Assembly (NCBI GenBank): GCA_038025085.1
Contig: CM076152.1
Span: forward strand, 23,644,001 to 23,708,000
Length of the DNA: 64,000 nucleotides
Direction of reading: 5' to 3'
Source: Tetragonia tetragonoides
Taxonomy: Eukaryota > Streptophyta > Magnoliopsida > Caryophyllales > Aizoaceae
Numbering within the stretch: position 1 is the stretch's first letter; each line of letters opens with the position of its first letter. The notes under the pieces were generated by a model. The model saw nothing but the letters and a program-made list of their open reading frames with translations, was not told where the DNA came from and did no database searches. Both the position numbers and the translations under genes were made by a program. Positions 1 through 12,240 of this stretch are shown one piece after another.

Positions 1-70
1 CCAATCTCTTTCACCCTAGATGTAAGAGCTGTTAAAACGCGTACATGAATTCAAAAGGTGGAGTTAAAGC

Positions 71-238
71 TTGTTTGTACTTGTAAACATTCTTGGTGTA
101 GTTTCTCACTCAAATGAATGCAAACAAAGCATTTGTGTGATTTCTCTTAATATACAACACAAAAGACCTCAATCTCTTTCACCCTAGATGTAAGAGCTGT
201 TAAAATGCGTAAATGCATTCAAAAGGTGGAGTTAAAGC
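71..238 (+). repeat. Reference monomer of the 168-bp satellite
   Basis: One monomer of the family that fills most of the window. The start word ttgtttgtac recurs at 71, 239 and 407, a spacing of exactly 168 bp. In order the monomer carries ttgtacttgtaaacatcc, ttggtgtagtttctcactc, aaatgaatgcaaacaaagc, ggtgctttctcttaatatac, aacacaaaag, ctctttcaccctag, gagctgttaaaacgcg and aaatgcattcaaaag. Monomers across the window differ mainly in a few diagnostic words. These include cttgagttgaag versus ggtggagttaaag before the start word, ctctgaaaatac versus ctcttaatatac, and a variant with ggggtagtttcacactc and gcgagctttttctt. The length is in the range usual for plant centromeric satellites (about 150-180 bp). 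I cannot match it to a named satellite from memory. Confidence 0.95.
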
Positions 239-866
239 TTGTTTGTACTTGTAAACATCCTTGGTGTAGTTTCTCACTCAAATGAATGCAAACAAAGCAT
301 TTGGGTGCTTTCTCTTAATAAACAACACAAAAGAACTCAATCTCTTTCACCCTAGTCGTAAGAGCTGTTAAAACGCGTGAATGCTTTCAAAAGGTGGAGT
401 TAAAGCTTGTTTGTACTTGTAAACATCCATGGTGTAGATTCTCACTCAAATGAATGCAACCAAAGCAGTACTTGTAAACATCCTTGGTGTAGTTTCTCAC
501 TCATTGAATGCAAACAAAGCATTTGCGTGCTTTCACTTAATATACAACACAAAAGACTTCAATGTCTTTCACCCTAATCGTAAGAGCTGTTAAAACGCGT
601 AAATACATTCAAAAGCTTGAGTTGAAGCTTGTTTGTACTTGTAAACATCCTTGGTGTAGTTTCTCACTCAAATGAATGCAAACAAAGCATTTGTGTGATT
701 TCTCTTAATATACAACACAAAAGAACTCAATCTCTTTCACCCTAGTCGTATAAGGTTTTAAAACGCGTAAATGCTTTCAAAGGCTTGAGTTGAAGCTTGT
801 TTGTACTTGTAAACATCCTTGGTTAAGTTTCTCACTCAAATGAATGCAAACAAAGCTTTTGGTTGC

Positions 867-1630
867 TTTGTATGCATTCATTTGAGTGAGAAACTACACC
901 AAGGATGTTTACAAGTACAAACAAGCTTCAACTGAAGCTTTTTATTGCATTTAAGTATTTTAACAGCACATATGACTAGGGTGAAAGAGATTGAGTTCTT
1001 TTGTGTTGTATATTAAGAGAAATCACCCAAATGGTTTGTTTGCATTCATTTGAGTGAGAAACTACGCCAAGGATGTTTACAAGTACAAACAAGTTTCAAC
1101 TCAAGCTTGTGAATGCATTTACGCGTTTTAACAGCTCTTACGACTAGGCGAAAAGAGATTGAGTTCTTTTGTGTTGTATATTAAGAAAAAGCTCGCAAAT
1201 GCTCTATTTACATTCATTTGAGTGTGAAACTATTTCAAGGATGTTTACAACTACAAACAAGCTTGAACTCAAGCTTTTGAATGCATTTAGGCGTTTTAAA
1301 AGCTCATACGACAAGGGTGAAAGAGATTGAGTTCTTTTGTGTTGTATATTTAGAGAACGCACCCAAATGCTTTGTATGCATTCACTTGCGTGAGAAACTT
1401 AACCAAGGATGTTTACAAGTACAAACAAGCTTCAACTCAAGCTTTTGAATGCATTTACGCGTTTTAACAGCTCTTACGACTAGGCGAAAAGAGATTGAGT
1501 TCGTTTGTGTTGTATATTAAGAAAAAGCTCGCAAATGCTTTGTTTAAATTCATTTGAGTGTGAAACTACACCAAGGATGCTTACTACTACAAACAGGCTT
1601 CAACTCAAGCTTTTCAATGCATTTACGAGC
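867..1630 (-). repeat. Reversed satellite block inside unit copy 1
   Basis: At about 866 the array switches from forward monomers (ttttggttgctttg) to reverse ones (tatgcattcatttgagtg). At about 1627 it returns to forward (atttacgagctgttaaaacg). About 4.5 reverse monomers lie between. The word tgcttt occurs in both orientations at the first switch, so a jump at short inverted homology is plausible. Confidence 0.9.
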
Positions 1631-3624
1631 TGTTAAAACGCGTAAATACATTCAAAAGCTTGAGTTGAAGCTTGTTTGTACTTGTAAACATCCTTGGTTA
1701 AGTTTCTCACTCAAATGAATGCAAACAAAGCATTTGGGTGCTTTCTCTTAATATACCACACAAAAGAACTCATTCTTTATCACCCTAGTCATATGAGCTT
1801 TTAAAACGCGTAAATGCATTCAAATGGTGGAGTTAAAGCTTGTTTGTACTTGTAAACATCCTTGGTGTAGTTTCTCACTCAAATGAATGCAAACAAAGCA
1901 TTTGGGTGCTTTCTCTTAATATACAACACAAAAGACCTCAATCTCTTTCACCCTGATCGTAAGAGCTGTTAAAACGCGTAAATACATTAAAAAGCTTGAG
2001 TTGAAGCTTGTTTGTACTTGTAAACATCCTTGGTTAAGTTTCTTACTCAAATGAATGCAAGCAAACCATTTGGGTGATTTCTCTTAATATACAAAACAAA
2101 AGAACTCAATCTCTTTCACCCTAGTTGTAAGAGCTGTTAAAATGCGTAAATGCATTCAAAACGCGAAAATGCATTCAAAAGCTTAAGCTGAAGCTTGTTT
2201 GTACTTGTAAACATCCTTGGTGTAGTTTCTCACTCAAATGAATGCAAACAAAGCATTTGGGTGCTTTCTTTTAATTTTCAACACAAAAGAACTCAATCTC
2301 TTTCACCCTAGTCGTATGCGTTTTTAAAACGCGTAAATGCATTCAAAAGCCTGAGTTGAAGCTTGTTTGTACTTGTAAACATCCTTGGTGTAGTTTCTCA
2401 CTCAAATGAATGCAAATAAATCATTTGGGTGCTTTCTCTTAATATACAACAAAACAGACCTCAATCTCTTTCACCCTAGATGTAAGAGCTGTTAAAACGC
2501 GTAAATGCACTCAAAAGGTGGAGTTAAAGCTTGTTTGTACTTGTAAACATCCTTGGTGTAGTTTCTCACTCAAATTAATGAAAAGAAAGCATTTGGGTGC
2601 TTTCTCTTAATATACAACACAAAAGACCTCAATCTCTTTCACCCTAGTTGTAAGAGCTGTTAAAATGCGTAAATGCATTCAAAAGGTTGAGTTAAAGCTT
2701 GTTAGTACTTTTAAAAATCCTTGGTGTAGTTTCTCACGCAAATGAATGCAAAGAAAACATTTGGGTACGTTCTCTTAATATACAACACAAAAGAACTCAA
2801 TCTCTTTCACCCTTGTCGTATGAGCTTTTAAAACGCTTAAATGCATTCAAAATCTTGAGTTCAAGCTTGTTTGTAGTTGTAATCATCCTTGGGGTAGTTT
2901 CACACTCAAATGAATGTAAACAAAGCATTTGCGAGCCTTTTCTTGATATACAACACAAAAGAACTCAATCTCTTTCACCCTAGTTGTACGAGCTGTTAAA
3001 ATGCGTAAATGCATTCAAAAGCTTTTTTGTACTTGCAAACATCCTTGGTGTGGTTTCTCACTCCAATGAATGCAAACAAAGCTTTTGGGTGCTTTCTCTT
3101 AGTATACAACACAAAAGACCTCAATCTCTTTCACCCTAGTCGTATGAGGTTTTAAAACGCGTAAATACATTCAAAAGCTTGAGTTGAAGCTTGTTTGTAC
3201 TTTTAAACATCCTTGGTGTGGTTTCTCACTCTAATGAATGCAAACAAAGCTTTTGGGTGCTTTCTCTGAAAATACAACACAAAAGAACTCAATCTCTTTC
3301 ACCCTAGTCGTAAGAGCTGTTAAAACGCGAAAATGCATTCAAAAGGTGGAGTTAAAGCTTGTTTGTACTTGTAAACGACCTTGGTGTAGTTTCTCACTCA
3401 AATGAATGCAAACAAAGCATTTGGGTGCTTTCTCTTAATATACAACACAAAAGACGTCAATCTCTTTCACCCTAGTCATATGAGCTTTTAAAACGCGTAA
3501 ATACATTCAAAAGCTTGAGTTGAAGCTTGTTTGTACTTGTAAGCATCCTTGGTGTAGTTTCTAACTCAAATGAATGCAAACAAAGCTTTTGGGTGCTTTC
3601 TCTGAAAATACAACACAAAAGAAC

Positions 3625-6600
3625 CCAATCTCTTTCACCCTAGATGTAAGAGCTGTTAAAACGCGTACATGAATTCAAAAGGTGGAGTCAAAGCTTGTTT
3701 GTACTTGTAAACATTCTTGGTGTAGTTTCTCACTCAAATGAACGCAAACAAAGCATTTGTGTGATTTCTCTTAATATACAACACAAAAGACCTCAATCTC
3801 TTTCACCCTAGATGTAAGAGCTGTTAAAATGCGTAAATGCATTCAAAAGGTGGAGTTAAAGCTTGTTTGTACTTGTAAACATCCTTGGTGTAGTTTCTCA
3901 CTCAAATGAATGCAAACAAAGCATTTGGGTGCTTTCTCTTAATAAACAACACAAAAGAACTCAATCTCTTTCACCCTAGTCGTAAGAGCTGTTAAAACGC
4001 GTGAATGCTTTCAAAAGGTGGAGTTAAAGCTTGTTTGTACTTGTAAACATCCTTGGTGTAGATTCTCACTCAAATGAATGCAACCAAAGCAGTACTTGTA
4101 AACATCATTGGTGTAGTTTCTCACTCAAATGAATGCAAACAAAGCATTTGGGTGCTTTCACTTAATATACAACACAAAAGACTTCAATGTCTTTCACCCT
4201 AATCGTAAGAGCTGTTAAAACGCGTAAATACATTCAAAAGCTTGAGTTGAAGCTTGTTTGTACTTGTAAACATCCTTGGTGTAGTTTCTCACTCAAATGA
4301 ATGCAAACAAAGCATTTGTGTGATTTCTCTTAATATACAACACAAAAGAACTCAATCTCTTTCACCCTAGTCGTATAAGGTTTTAAAACGCGTAAATGCT
4401 TTCAAAGGCTTGAGTTGAAGCTTGTTTGTACTTGTAAACATCCTTGGTTAAGTTTCTCACTCAAATGAATGCAAACAAAGCTTTTGGTTGCTTTGTATGC
4501 ATTCATTTGAGTGAGAAACTACACCAAGGATGTTTACAAGTACAAACAAGCTTCAACTGAAGCTTTTTATTGCATTTAAGTATTTTAACAGCACATATGA
4601 CTAGGGTGAAAGAGATTGAGTTCTTTTGTGTTGTATATTAAGAGAAATCACCCAAATGGTTTGTTTGCATTCATTTGAGTGAGAAACTACGCCAAGGATG
4701 TTTACAAGTACAAACAAGTTTCAACTCAAGCTTGTGAATGCATTTACGCGTTTTAACAGCTCTTACGACTAGGCGAAAAGAGATTGAGTTCTTTTGTGTT
4801 GTATATTAAGAAAAAGCTCGCAAATGCTCTATTTACATTCATTTGAGTGTGAAACTATTTCAAGGATGTTTACAACTACAAACAAGCTTGAACTCAAGCT
4901 TTTGAATGCATTTAGGCGTTTTAAAAGCTCATACGACAAGGGTGAAAGAGATTGAGTTCTTTTGTGTTGTATATTTAGAGAACGCACCCAAATGCTTTGT
5001 ATGCATTCACTTGCGTGAGAAACTTAACCAAGGATGTTTACAAGTACAAACAAGCTTCAACTCAAGCTTTTGAATGCATTTACGCGTTTTAACAGCTCTT
5101 ACGACTAGGCGAAAAGAGATTGAGTTCGTTTGTGTTGTATATTAAGAAAAAGCTCGCAAATGCTTTGTTTAAATTCATTTGAGTGTGAAACTACACCAAG
5201 GATGCTTACTACTACAAACAGGCTTCAACTCAAGCTTTTCAATGCATTTACGAGCTGTTAAAACGCGTAAATACATTCAAAAGCTTGAGTTGAAGCTTGT
5301 TTGTACTTGTAAACATCCTTGGTTAAGTTTCTCACTCAAATGAATGCAAACAAAGCATTTGGGTGCTTTCTCTTAATATACCACACAAAAGAACTCATTC
5401 TTTATCACCCTAGTCATATGAGCTTTTAAAACGCGTAAATGCATTCAAATGGTGGAGTTAAAGCTTGTTTGTACTTGTAAACATCCTTGGTGTAGTTTCT
5501 CACTCAAATGAATGCAAACAAAGCATTTGGGTGCTTTCTCTTAATATACAACACAAAAGACCTCAATCTCTTTCACCCTGATCGTAAGAGCTGTTAAAAC
5601 GCGTAAATACATTAAAAAGCTTGAGTTGAAGCTTGTTTGTACTTGTAAACATCCTTGGTTAAGTTTCTTACTCAAATGAATGCAAGCAAACCATTTGGGT
5701 GATTTCTCTTAATATACAAAACAAAAGAACTCAATCTCTTTCACCCTAGTTGTAAGAGCTGTTAAAATGCGTAAATGCATTCAAAACGCGAAAATGCATT
5801 CAAAAGCTTAAGCTGAAGCTTGTTTGTACTTGTAAACATCCTTGGTGTAGTTTCTCACTCAAATGAATGCAAACAAAGCATTTGGGTGCTTTCTTTTAAT
5901 TTTCAACACAAAAGAACTCAATCTCTTTCACCCTAGTCGTATGCGTTTTTAAAACGCGTAAATGCATTCAAAAGCCTGAGTTGAAGCTTGTTTGTACTTG
6001 TAAACATCCTTGGTGTAGTTTCTCACTCAAATGAATGCAAATAAATCATTTGGGTGCTTTCTCTTAATATACAACAAAACAGACCTCAATCTCTTTCACC
6101 CTAGATGTAAGAGCTGTTAAAACGCGTAAATGCACTCAAAAGGTGGAGTTAAAGCTTGTTTGTACTTGTAAACATCCTTGGTGTAGTTTCTCACTCAAAT
6201 TAATGAAAAGAAAGCATTTGGGTGCTTTCTCTTAATATACAACACAAAAGACCTCAATCTCTTTCACCCTAGTTGTAAGAGCTGTTAAAATGCGTAAATG
6301 CATTCAAAAGGTTGAGTTAAAGCTTGTTAGTACTTTTAAAAATCCTTGGTGTAGTTTCTCACGCAAATGAATGCAAAGAAAACATTTGGGTACGTTCTCT
6401 TAATATACAACACAAAAGAACTCAATCTCTTTCACCCTTGTCGTATGAGCTTTTAAAACGCTTAAATGCATTCAAAATCTTGAGTTCAAGCTTGTTTGTA
6501 GTTGTAATCATCCTTGGGGTAGTTTCACACTCAAATGAATGTAAACAAAGCATTTGCGAGCCTTTTCTTGATATACAACACAAAAGAACTCAATCTCTTT

Positions 6601-7249
6601 CACCCTAGTTGTACGAGCTGTTAAAATGCGTAAATGCATTCAAAAGCTTTTTTGTACTTGCAAACATCCTTGGTGTGGTTTCTCACTCCAATGAATGCAA
6701 ACAAAGCTTTTGGGTGCTTTCTCTTAGTATACAACACAAAAGACCTCAATCTCTTTCACCCTAGTCGTATGAGGTTTTAAAACGCGTAAATACATTCAAA
6801 AGCTTGAGTTGAAGCTTGTTTGTACTTTTAAACATCCTTGGTGTGGTTTCTCACTCTAATGAATGCAAACAAAGCTTTTGGGTGCTTTCTCTGAAAATAC
6901 AACACAAAAGAACTCAATCTCTTTCACCCTAGTCGTAAGAGCTGTTAAAACGCGAAAATGCATTCAAAAGGTGGAGTTAAAGCTTGTTTGTACTTGTAAA
7001 CGACCTTGGTGTAGTTTCTCACTCAAATGAATCTAAACAAAGCATTTGGGTGCTTTCTCTTAATATACAACACAAAAGACCTCAATCTCTTTCACCCTAG
7101 TCATATGAGCTTTTAAAACGCGTAAATACATTCAAAAGCTTGAGTTGAAGCTTGTTTGTACTTGTAAGCATCCTTGGTGTAGTTTCTAACTCAAATGAAT
7201 GCAAACAAAGCTTTTGGGTGCTTTCTCTGAAAATACAACACAAAAGAAC
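3625..7249 (+). repeat. Higher-order satellite unit, copy 2
   Basis: Second copy of the 3.62 kb unit, aligned from its first base to position 1 of the window. It keeps the same reversed block (about 4491-5254), the same truncated monomer (near 4090-4110) and the same diagnostic variants. At the positions where copies 1 and 2 differ near the start, it agrees with copy 3, so copies 2 and 3 appear to be closer relatives. Confidence 0.9.
4491..5254 (-). repeat. Reversed satellite block inside unit copy 2
   Basis: The same strand-switch points as at 867-1630 are displaced by about 3625 bp: forward to reverse at ctttgtatgc (4491-4500), and reverse to forward at cgagctgtta (4251 plus 1000, i.e. 5251-5260). 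The inversion therefore predates amplification of the higher-order unit. Confidence 0.9.
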
Positions 7250-8715
7250 CCAATCTCTTTCACCCTAGATGTAAGAGCTGTTAAAACGCGTACATGAATT
7301 CAAAAGGTGGAGTCAAAGCTTGTTTGTACTTGTAAACATTCTTGGTGTAGTTTCTCACTCAAATGAACGCAAACAAAGCATTTGTGTGATTTCTCTTAAT
7401 ATACAACACAAAAGACCTCAATCTCTTTCACCCTAGATGTAAGAGCTGTTAAAATGCGTAAATGCATTCAAAAGGTGGAGTTAAAGCTTGTTTGTACTTG
7501 TAAACATCCTTGGTGTAGTTTCTCACTCAAATGAATGCAAACAAAGCATTTGGGTGCTTTCTCTTAATAAACAACACAAAAGAACTCAATCTCTTTCACC
7601 CTAGTCGTAAGAGCTGTTAAAACGCGTGAATGCTTTCAAAAGGTGGAGTTAAAGCTTGTTTGTACTTGTAAACATCCTTGGTGTAGATTCTCACTCAAAT
7701 GAATGCAACCAAAGCAGTACTTGTAAACATCATTGGTGTAGTTTCTCACTCAAATGAATGCAAACAAAGCATTTGGGTGCTTTCACTTAATATACAACAC
7801 AAAAGACTTCAATGTCTTTCACCCTAATCGTAAGAGCTGTTAAAACGCGTAAATACATTCAAAAGCTTGAGTTGAAGCTTGTTTGTACTTGTAAACATCC
7901 TTGGTGTAGTTTCTCACTCAAATGAATGCAAACAAAGCATTTGTGTGATTTCTCTTAATATACAACACAAAAGAACTCAATCTCTTTCACCCTAGTCGTA
8001 TAAGGTTTTAAAACGCGTAAATGCTTTCAAAGGCTTGAGTTGAAGCTTGTTTGTACTTGTAAACATCCTTGGTTAAGTTTCTCACTCAAATGAATGCAAA
8101 CAAAGCTTTTGGTTGCTTTGTATGCATTCATTTGAGTGAGAAACTACACCAAGGATGTTTACAAGTACAAACAAGCTTCAACTGAAGCTTTTTATTGCAT
8201 TTAAGTATTTTAACAGCTCATATGACTAGGGTGAAAGAGATTGAGTTCTTTTGTGTTGTATATTAAGAGAAATCACCCAAATGGTTTGTTTGCATTCATT
8301 TGAGTGAGAAACTACGCCAAGGATGTTTACAAGTACAAACAAGTTTCAACTCAAGCTTGTGAATGCATTTACGCGTTTTAACAGCTCTTACGACTAGGCG
8401 AAAAGAGATTGAGTTCTTTTGTGTTGTATATTAAGAAAAAGCTCGCAAATGCTCTGTTTACATTCATTTGAGTGTGAAACTACCCCAAGGATGTTTACAA
8501 CTACAAACAAGCTTGAACTCAAGCTTTTGAATGCATTTAGGCGTTTTAAAAGCTCATTCGACAAGGGTGAAAGAGATTGAGTTCTTTTGTGTTGTATATT
8601 TAGAGAACGCACCCAAATGCTTTGTATGCATTCACTTGCGTGAGAAACTTAACCAAGGATGTTTACAAGTACAAACAAGCTTCAACTCAAGCTTTTGAAT
8701 GCATTTACGCGTTTT
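7250..8715 (+). repeat. Higher-order satellite unit, copy 3 (partial)
   Basis: This block matches 3625-5090 with only a handful of differences (for example agcacatatg versus agctcatatg, and actatttcaagg versus actaccccaagg). The match is lost near 8715, where copy 2 reads aacagctcttacgactaggcg but this copy reads aaaacctcatacaactaggg. The forward-to-reverse switch at 8116 is the third occurrence of the switch seen at 866 and 4491. Confidence 0.85.
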
Positions 8716-9107
8716 AAAACCTCATACAACTAGGGTGAAAGAGATTGAGTTCTTTTGTGTTGTATATTAAGAGAAATCACACAAATGCTTTGTTTGCATT
8801 CATTTGAGTGAGAAACTACACCAAGGATGTTTACAAGTACAAACAAGCTTCAACTCAAGCTTTTGAATGCATTTACGCGTTTTAAAATTGAAAAGAGATT
8901 GAGTTCTTTTGTGTTGTATATTAAGAAAAAGCTCGCAAATGCTTTGTTTAAATTCATTTGAGTGTGAAACTACACCAAGGATGCTTACAACTACAAACAG
9001 GCTTCGACTCAAGCTTTTGAATGCATTTACGCGTTTTAAAAGCTCATACGACAAGGGTGAAAGAGATTGAGGTCTTTTGTGTTGTATATTAAGAGAAAGC
9101 ACCCAAA
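8716..9107 (-). repeat. Reverse-orientation satellite beyond the partial unit
   Basis: Reverse monomers continue from the truncated higher-order unit. One monomer is shortened near 8881-8895, where tttaaaattg is fused directly to aaaagagattgag, skipping the usual agctcatacgacaaggg stretch. No coding content is recognised. Confidence 0.8.
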
Positions 9108-9755
9108 TGAATTCAAAATTTTGAGTTGAAGTTTGTTTGTACTTGTAAACACATACTTGTTCAAATCATTTAATACACAAAAGACCTCAATCTCTTTCAC
9201 ACAAATGCAAACAAACCTAGTCGTGTTTTAACACCCTAGTCATTTGAGTGAGAAACTACACCAAGGATGTCTACAAGTACAAACAAGCTTCAACTGAAGC
9301 TTTTTATTGCATTTAAGCATTTTAACAGCTCTTACGACTAGGGTGAAAGAGATTGAGTTCATTTGTGTTGTATATTAAGAGAAAGCACCCAAATGCTTTG
9401 TTTGCATTCATTTGAGTGAGAAACTACACCAAGAATGTTTACAAGTACAAACAAGCTTCAACTCAAGCTTTTCAATGCATTTACGCATTTACGCGTTTTA
9501 ACAGCTAGTTGTATGCATTCAAAAGTATCAGTTTATAAGTTAATAATTGCGTACAAAAGACATTGGTGTAGTTACACTCAACTGCAAACTCTCTAAGGTG
9601 AGATTGAGTTTCCAAGGCCACATTGGTGTAGTTTTATCACATTGGGCTTGTTTTTTTTTTTTCTACGAGTAGGGTGAAACTACACCAAGGGTGTTTATAA
9701 GTGCAAACAAAACATTTGGATCGCAAGTATTTAATGTAGTATATTTGGATGCATT
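9108..9755. repeat. Scrambled satellite fragments flanking the copia scrap
   Basis: Short pieces of monomer in both orientations are joined out of order. A forward fragment with internal losses lies at about 9108-9236, ordinary reverse monomers at 9237-9510, and a degraded tract at 9511-9755. The last contains recognisable words (cattggtgtagtt, gtgcaaacaaaacatttgg) mixed with sequence I cannot assign, including a run of about 13 T near 9650. It looks like an old, repeatedly rearranged segment next to the retrotransposon fragment. Confidence 0.65.
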
Positions 9756-10062
9756 TACCCCCATGTATATCCGAAATCAAATGATATTTGGCTTTCCGAG
9801 GTCGTTTACTTCTTCTGAGTTCAACAACCTCACCATCATCATTGTCATCTTGAGGTTGGTTTGACATAACCTCCACAATTCGGTCTTTTGGCCTAGGGAT
9901 AGACGTGAATCGATTCTCATAAAATATAGTATGCCTTGATTCAATTATTGTATTGACCGCAATTAAATCATTTGGATCAATTACCATGAACCTATAGGCC
10001 TTGCTATGTATAGCATAGCCTAAAAAGATACATTCAACTGCCCTTTCTTCTAATTTCCTTCT
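9756..10062 (-). pseudogene. Ty1/copia polyprotein fragment (integrase-RT linker)
   Basis: About 100 codons on the minus strand resemble the stretch between the integrase C-terminus and the reverse transcriptase of Ty1/copia polyproteins. A CIFLGYA motif is followed by SKAYRFMV, an ESR...F.ENRF segment, and then the RRSKRPRK basic motif that usually precedes the reverse transcriptase core. No catalytic domain, LTR or start codon is attached, and the fragment is bounded on both sides by satellite-derived sequence. The open frame continues a little into satellite sequence, which has no meaning for the protein. At its 5' end it is joined to the satellite word ccaccttttga, exactly as in the second copy at 59428-59637. 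It is a captured relic, not a functional gene. Confidence 0.8.
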
Positions 10063-12240
10063 CAAAAGGTGGAGTTAAAGCTTGTTTGTAGTTGTAAACA
10101 TCCTTGGTGTAGTTTCTCACTCAAATGAATGCAAACAAAACATTTGGTTGCTTTCTCTTAATATACAACACAAAAGACCTCAATCTCTTTCACCCTAATC
10201 GTAAGAGCTGTTAAAACGCGTAAATACATTCAAAAGCTTGAGTTGAAGCTTGTTTGTACTTGTAAACATCCTTGGTAAAGTTTCTCACACAAATGAATGC
10301 AAACAAAGCATTTGGGTGATTTCTCTTAATATACAACACAAAAGAACTCAATCTCCTTCACCCTAGTTGTAAGAGCTGTTAAAATGCGTAAATGCATTCA
10401 AAACGCGTAAATGCATTCAAAAGCTTAAGCTGAAGCTTGTTTATACTTGTAAACATCCTTGGTGTAGTTTCTCACTCAAATGAATGCAAACAAAGCATTT
10501 GGGTGCTTTCTTTTAATTTTCAACACAAAAGAACTCAATCTCTTTCACCCTAGTCGTATGCACTTTTAAAACGCGTAAATGCATTAAAAAGCTTGAGTTG
10601 AAGCTTGTTTGTACTTGTAAACATCCTTGGTGTAGGTTCTCACTCAAATGAATGCAAATAAAGCATTTGGGTGCTTTCTCTTAATATACAACAGAAAAGA
10701 CCTAAATCTCTTTCACCCTAGATATAAGAGCTGTTCAAACGCGTAAATGCATTCAAAAGGTGGAGTTAAAGCTTGTTTGTACTTGTAAACATCCTTGGTG
10801 TAGTTTCTCACTCAGATTAATGCAAAGAAAGCATTTGGGTCCTTTCTCTTAATATACAACACAAAAAACCTCAATCTCTTTCACCCTAGTTGTAAGAGCT
10901 GTTAAAATGCGTAAATGCATTCAAAAGGTTGAGTTAAAGCTTGTTTGTACTTGTAAACATCCTTTGTGTAGTTTCTCACTCCAATGAATGCAAACAAAGC
11001 TTTTGGGTGCTTTCTCTGAAAATACAACACAAAAGAACTCAATCTCTTTCACCCTAGTCGTATGAGGTTTTAAAACGCGTAAATGCTTTCAAAACGCGTA
11101 AATGCATTCAAAAGCTTAAGCTGAAGCTTGTTTGTACTTGTAAACATCCTTGGTGTAGTTTCTCACTCAAATGAATGCAAACAAAGCATTTGGGTGCTTT
11201 CTCTTAATTTTCAACAAAAAAGAACTCAATCTCTTTCACCCTAGTCGTATGCGCTTTTAAAACTTTTTTGTAGTTGTAAACATCCTTGAGGTAGTTTCAC
11301 ACTCAAATGAATGTAAACAAAGCATTTGTGAGCTTTTTCTTAATATGCAACACAAAAGAACTCAATCTCTTTTCGCCTAGTCGTAAGAGCTGTTAAAACG
11401 CGTAAATGCATTCAAAAGCTTGAGTTGAAACTTGTTTGTACTTGTAAACATCCTTGGTGTAGTTTCTCACTCAAATGACTGCAAACAAACCATTTGGGTG
11501 ATTTCTCTTAATATACAACACAAAAGAACTCAATCTCTTTCACCCTAGTTGTAAGAGCTGTTAAAATGCGTAAATGCATTCAAAAGGTGGAGTTAAAGCT
11601 TGTTTGTGCTTGTAAACATCCTTGGTGTAGTTTCTCACTCAAATGAATGCAAACAAAGCATTTGGGTGCTTTCTCTTAATATACAACACGAAAGAACTCA
11701 ATCTCTTTCACCCTAGTCGTGTGAGGTTTTAAAACGCGTAAATGCTTTCAAAAGCTTGAGTTGAATCTTGTTTGTACTTGTCAACATCCTTGGTGTAGTT
11801 TCTCACTCAAATTAATGCAAAGAAAGCATTTGGGTGCTTTCTCTTAATATAAAACACAAAAGAACTCAATCTCTTTCACCCTAGATGTAAGAGCTGTTAA
11901 AACGCGTAAATACATTCAAAAGGTGGAGTTAAAGCTTGTTTGTACTTGTAAACATCCTTGGTGTAGTTTCTCCCTCAAATGAAAGCAAACAAAGCATTTG
12001 GGTGCTTTCTCTTAATATACAACACGAAAGAAGTCAATCTCTTTCACCCTAGATGTAAGAGCTGTTAAAACGCGTAAATGCATTCAAAAGGTGGAGTTAA
12101 ACCTTGTTTGTACTTGTAAACATCCTTGGTGTAGTTTCTCACCCAAATGAATGCAAACAACGCATTTGGGTGCTTTCTCTTAACTTTTAAAACGCGTAAA
12201 TGTATTCAAAAGCTTGAGTTGAAGCTTGTTTGTACTTGTA
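10063..12240 (+). repeat. Forward satellite block
   Basis: About 13 monomers in forward orientation. Much of the block (about 10300-12338) reappears at about 17060-18960 with an offset of 6759, including unusual words such as cttgtttatacttg and a shortened monomer at 11255-11275. The later copy differs by a net 138 bp, explained by loss of one monomer and gain of about 30 bp near the strand switch. Confidence 0.85.

Larger units (their letters stand above)
1..3624 (+). repeat. Higher-order satellite unit, copy 1 (3.62 kb)
   Basis: This block of about 21.6 monomers recurs almost base for base at 3625-7249 (offset 3624-3625). I found only about nine differences by eye, for example gagtt/gagtc near 64/3688, a small cluster near 440-530, and gacgtc/gacctc near 3455/7080. 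The monomer number is not an integer because the unit contains a truncated monomer near 451-480 and a block of reversed monomers at about 867-1630. The unit probably continues a series that extends to the left of the window. Confidence 0.9.

Noticed and set aside
170..200. ccctag and ccctaa words as telomeric repeat
   Set aside because: They occur once per monomer in a fixed context and never in tandem.
1..860. Evenly spaced repeats as a CRISPR array
   Set aside because: The unit is a continuous 168 bp tandem repeat without unique spacers.
2699..2983. 94-codon open frame, identical at 6324-6608
   Set aside because: It is two satellite monomers read in frame. The identity reflects the 3.62 kb unit. 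Similar frames occur on both strands wherever stops happen to be lost, and no start context or domain is seen.
9637..9755. Extension of the copia frame to 9637
   Set aside because: Past about 9756 the frame reads satellite-derived and unassigned sequence; the protein likeness ends near the RRSKRPRK region.
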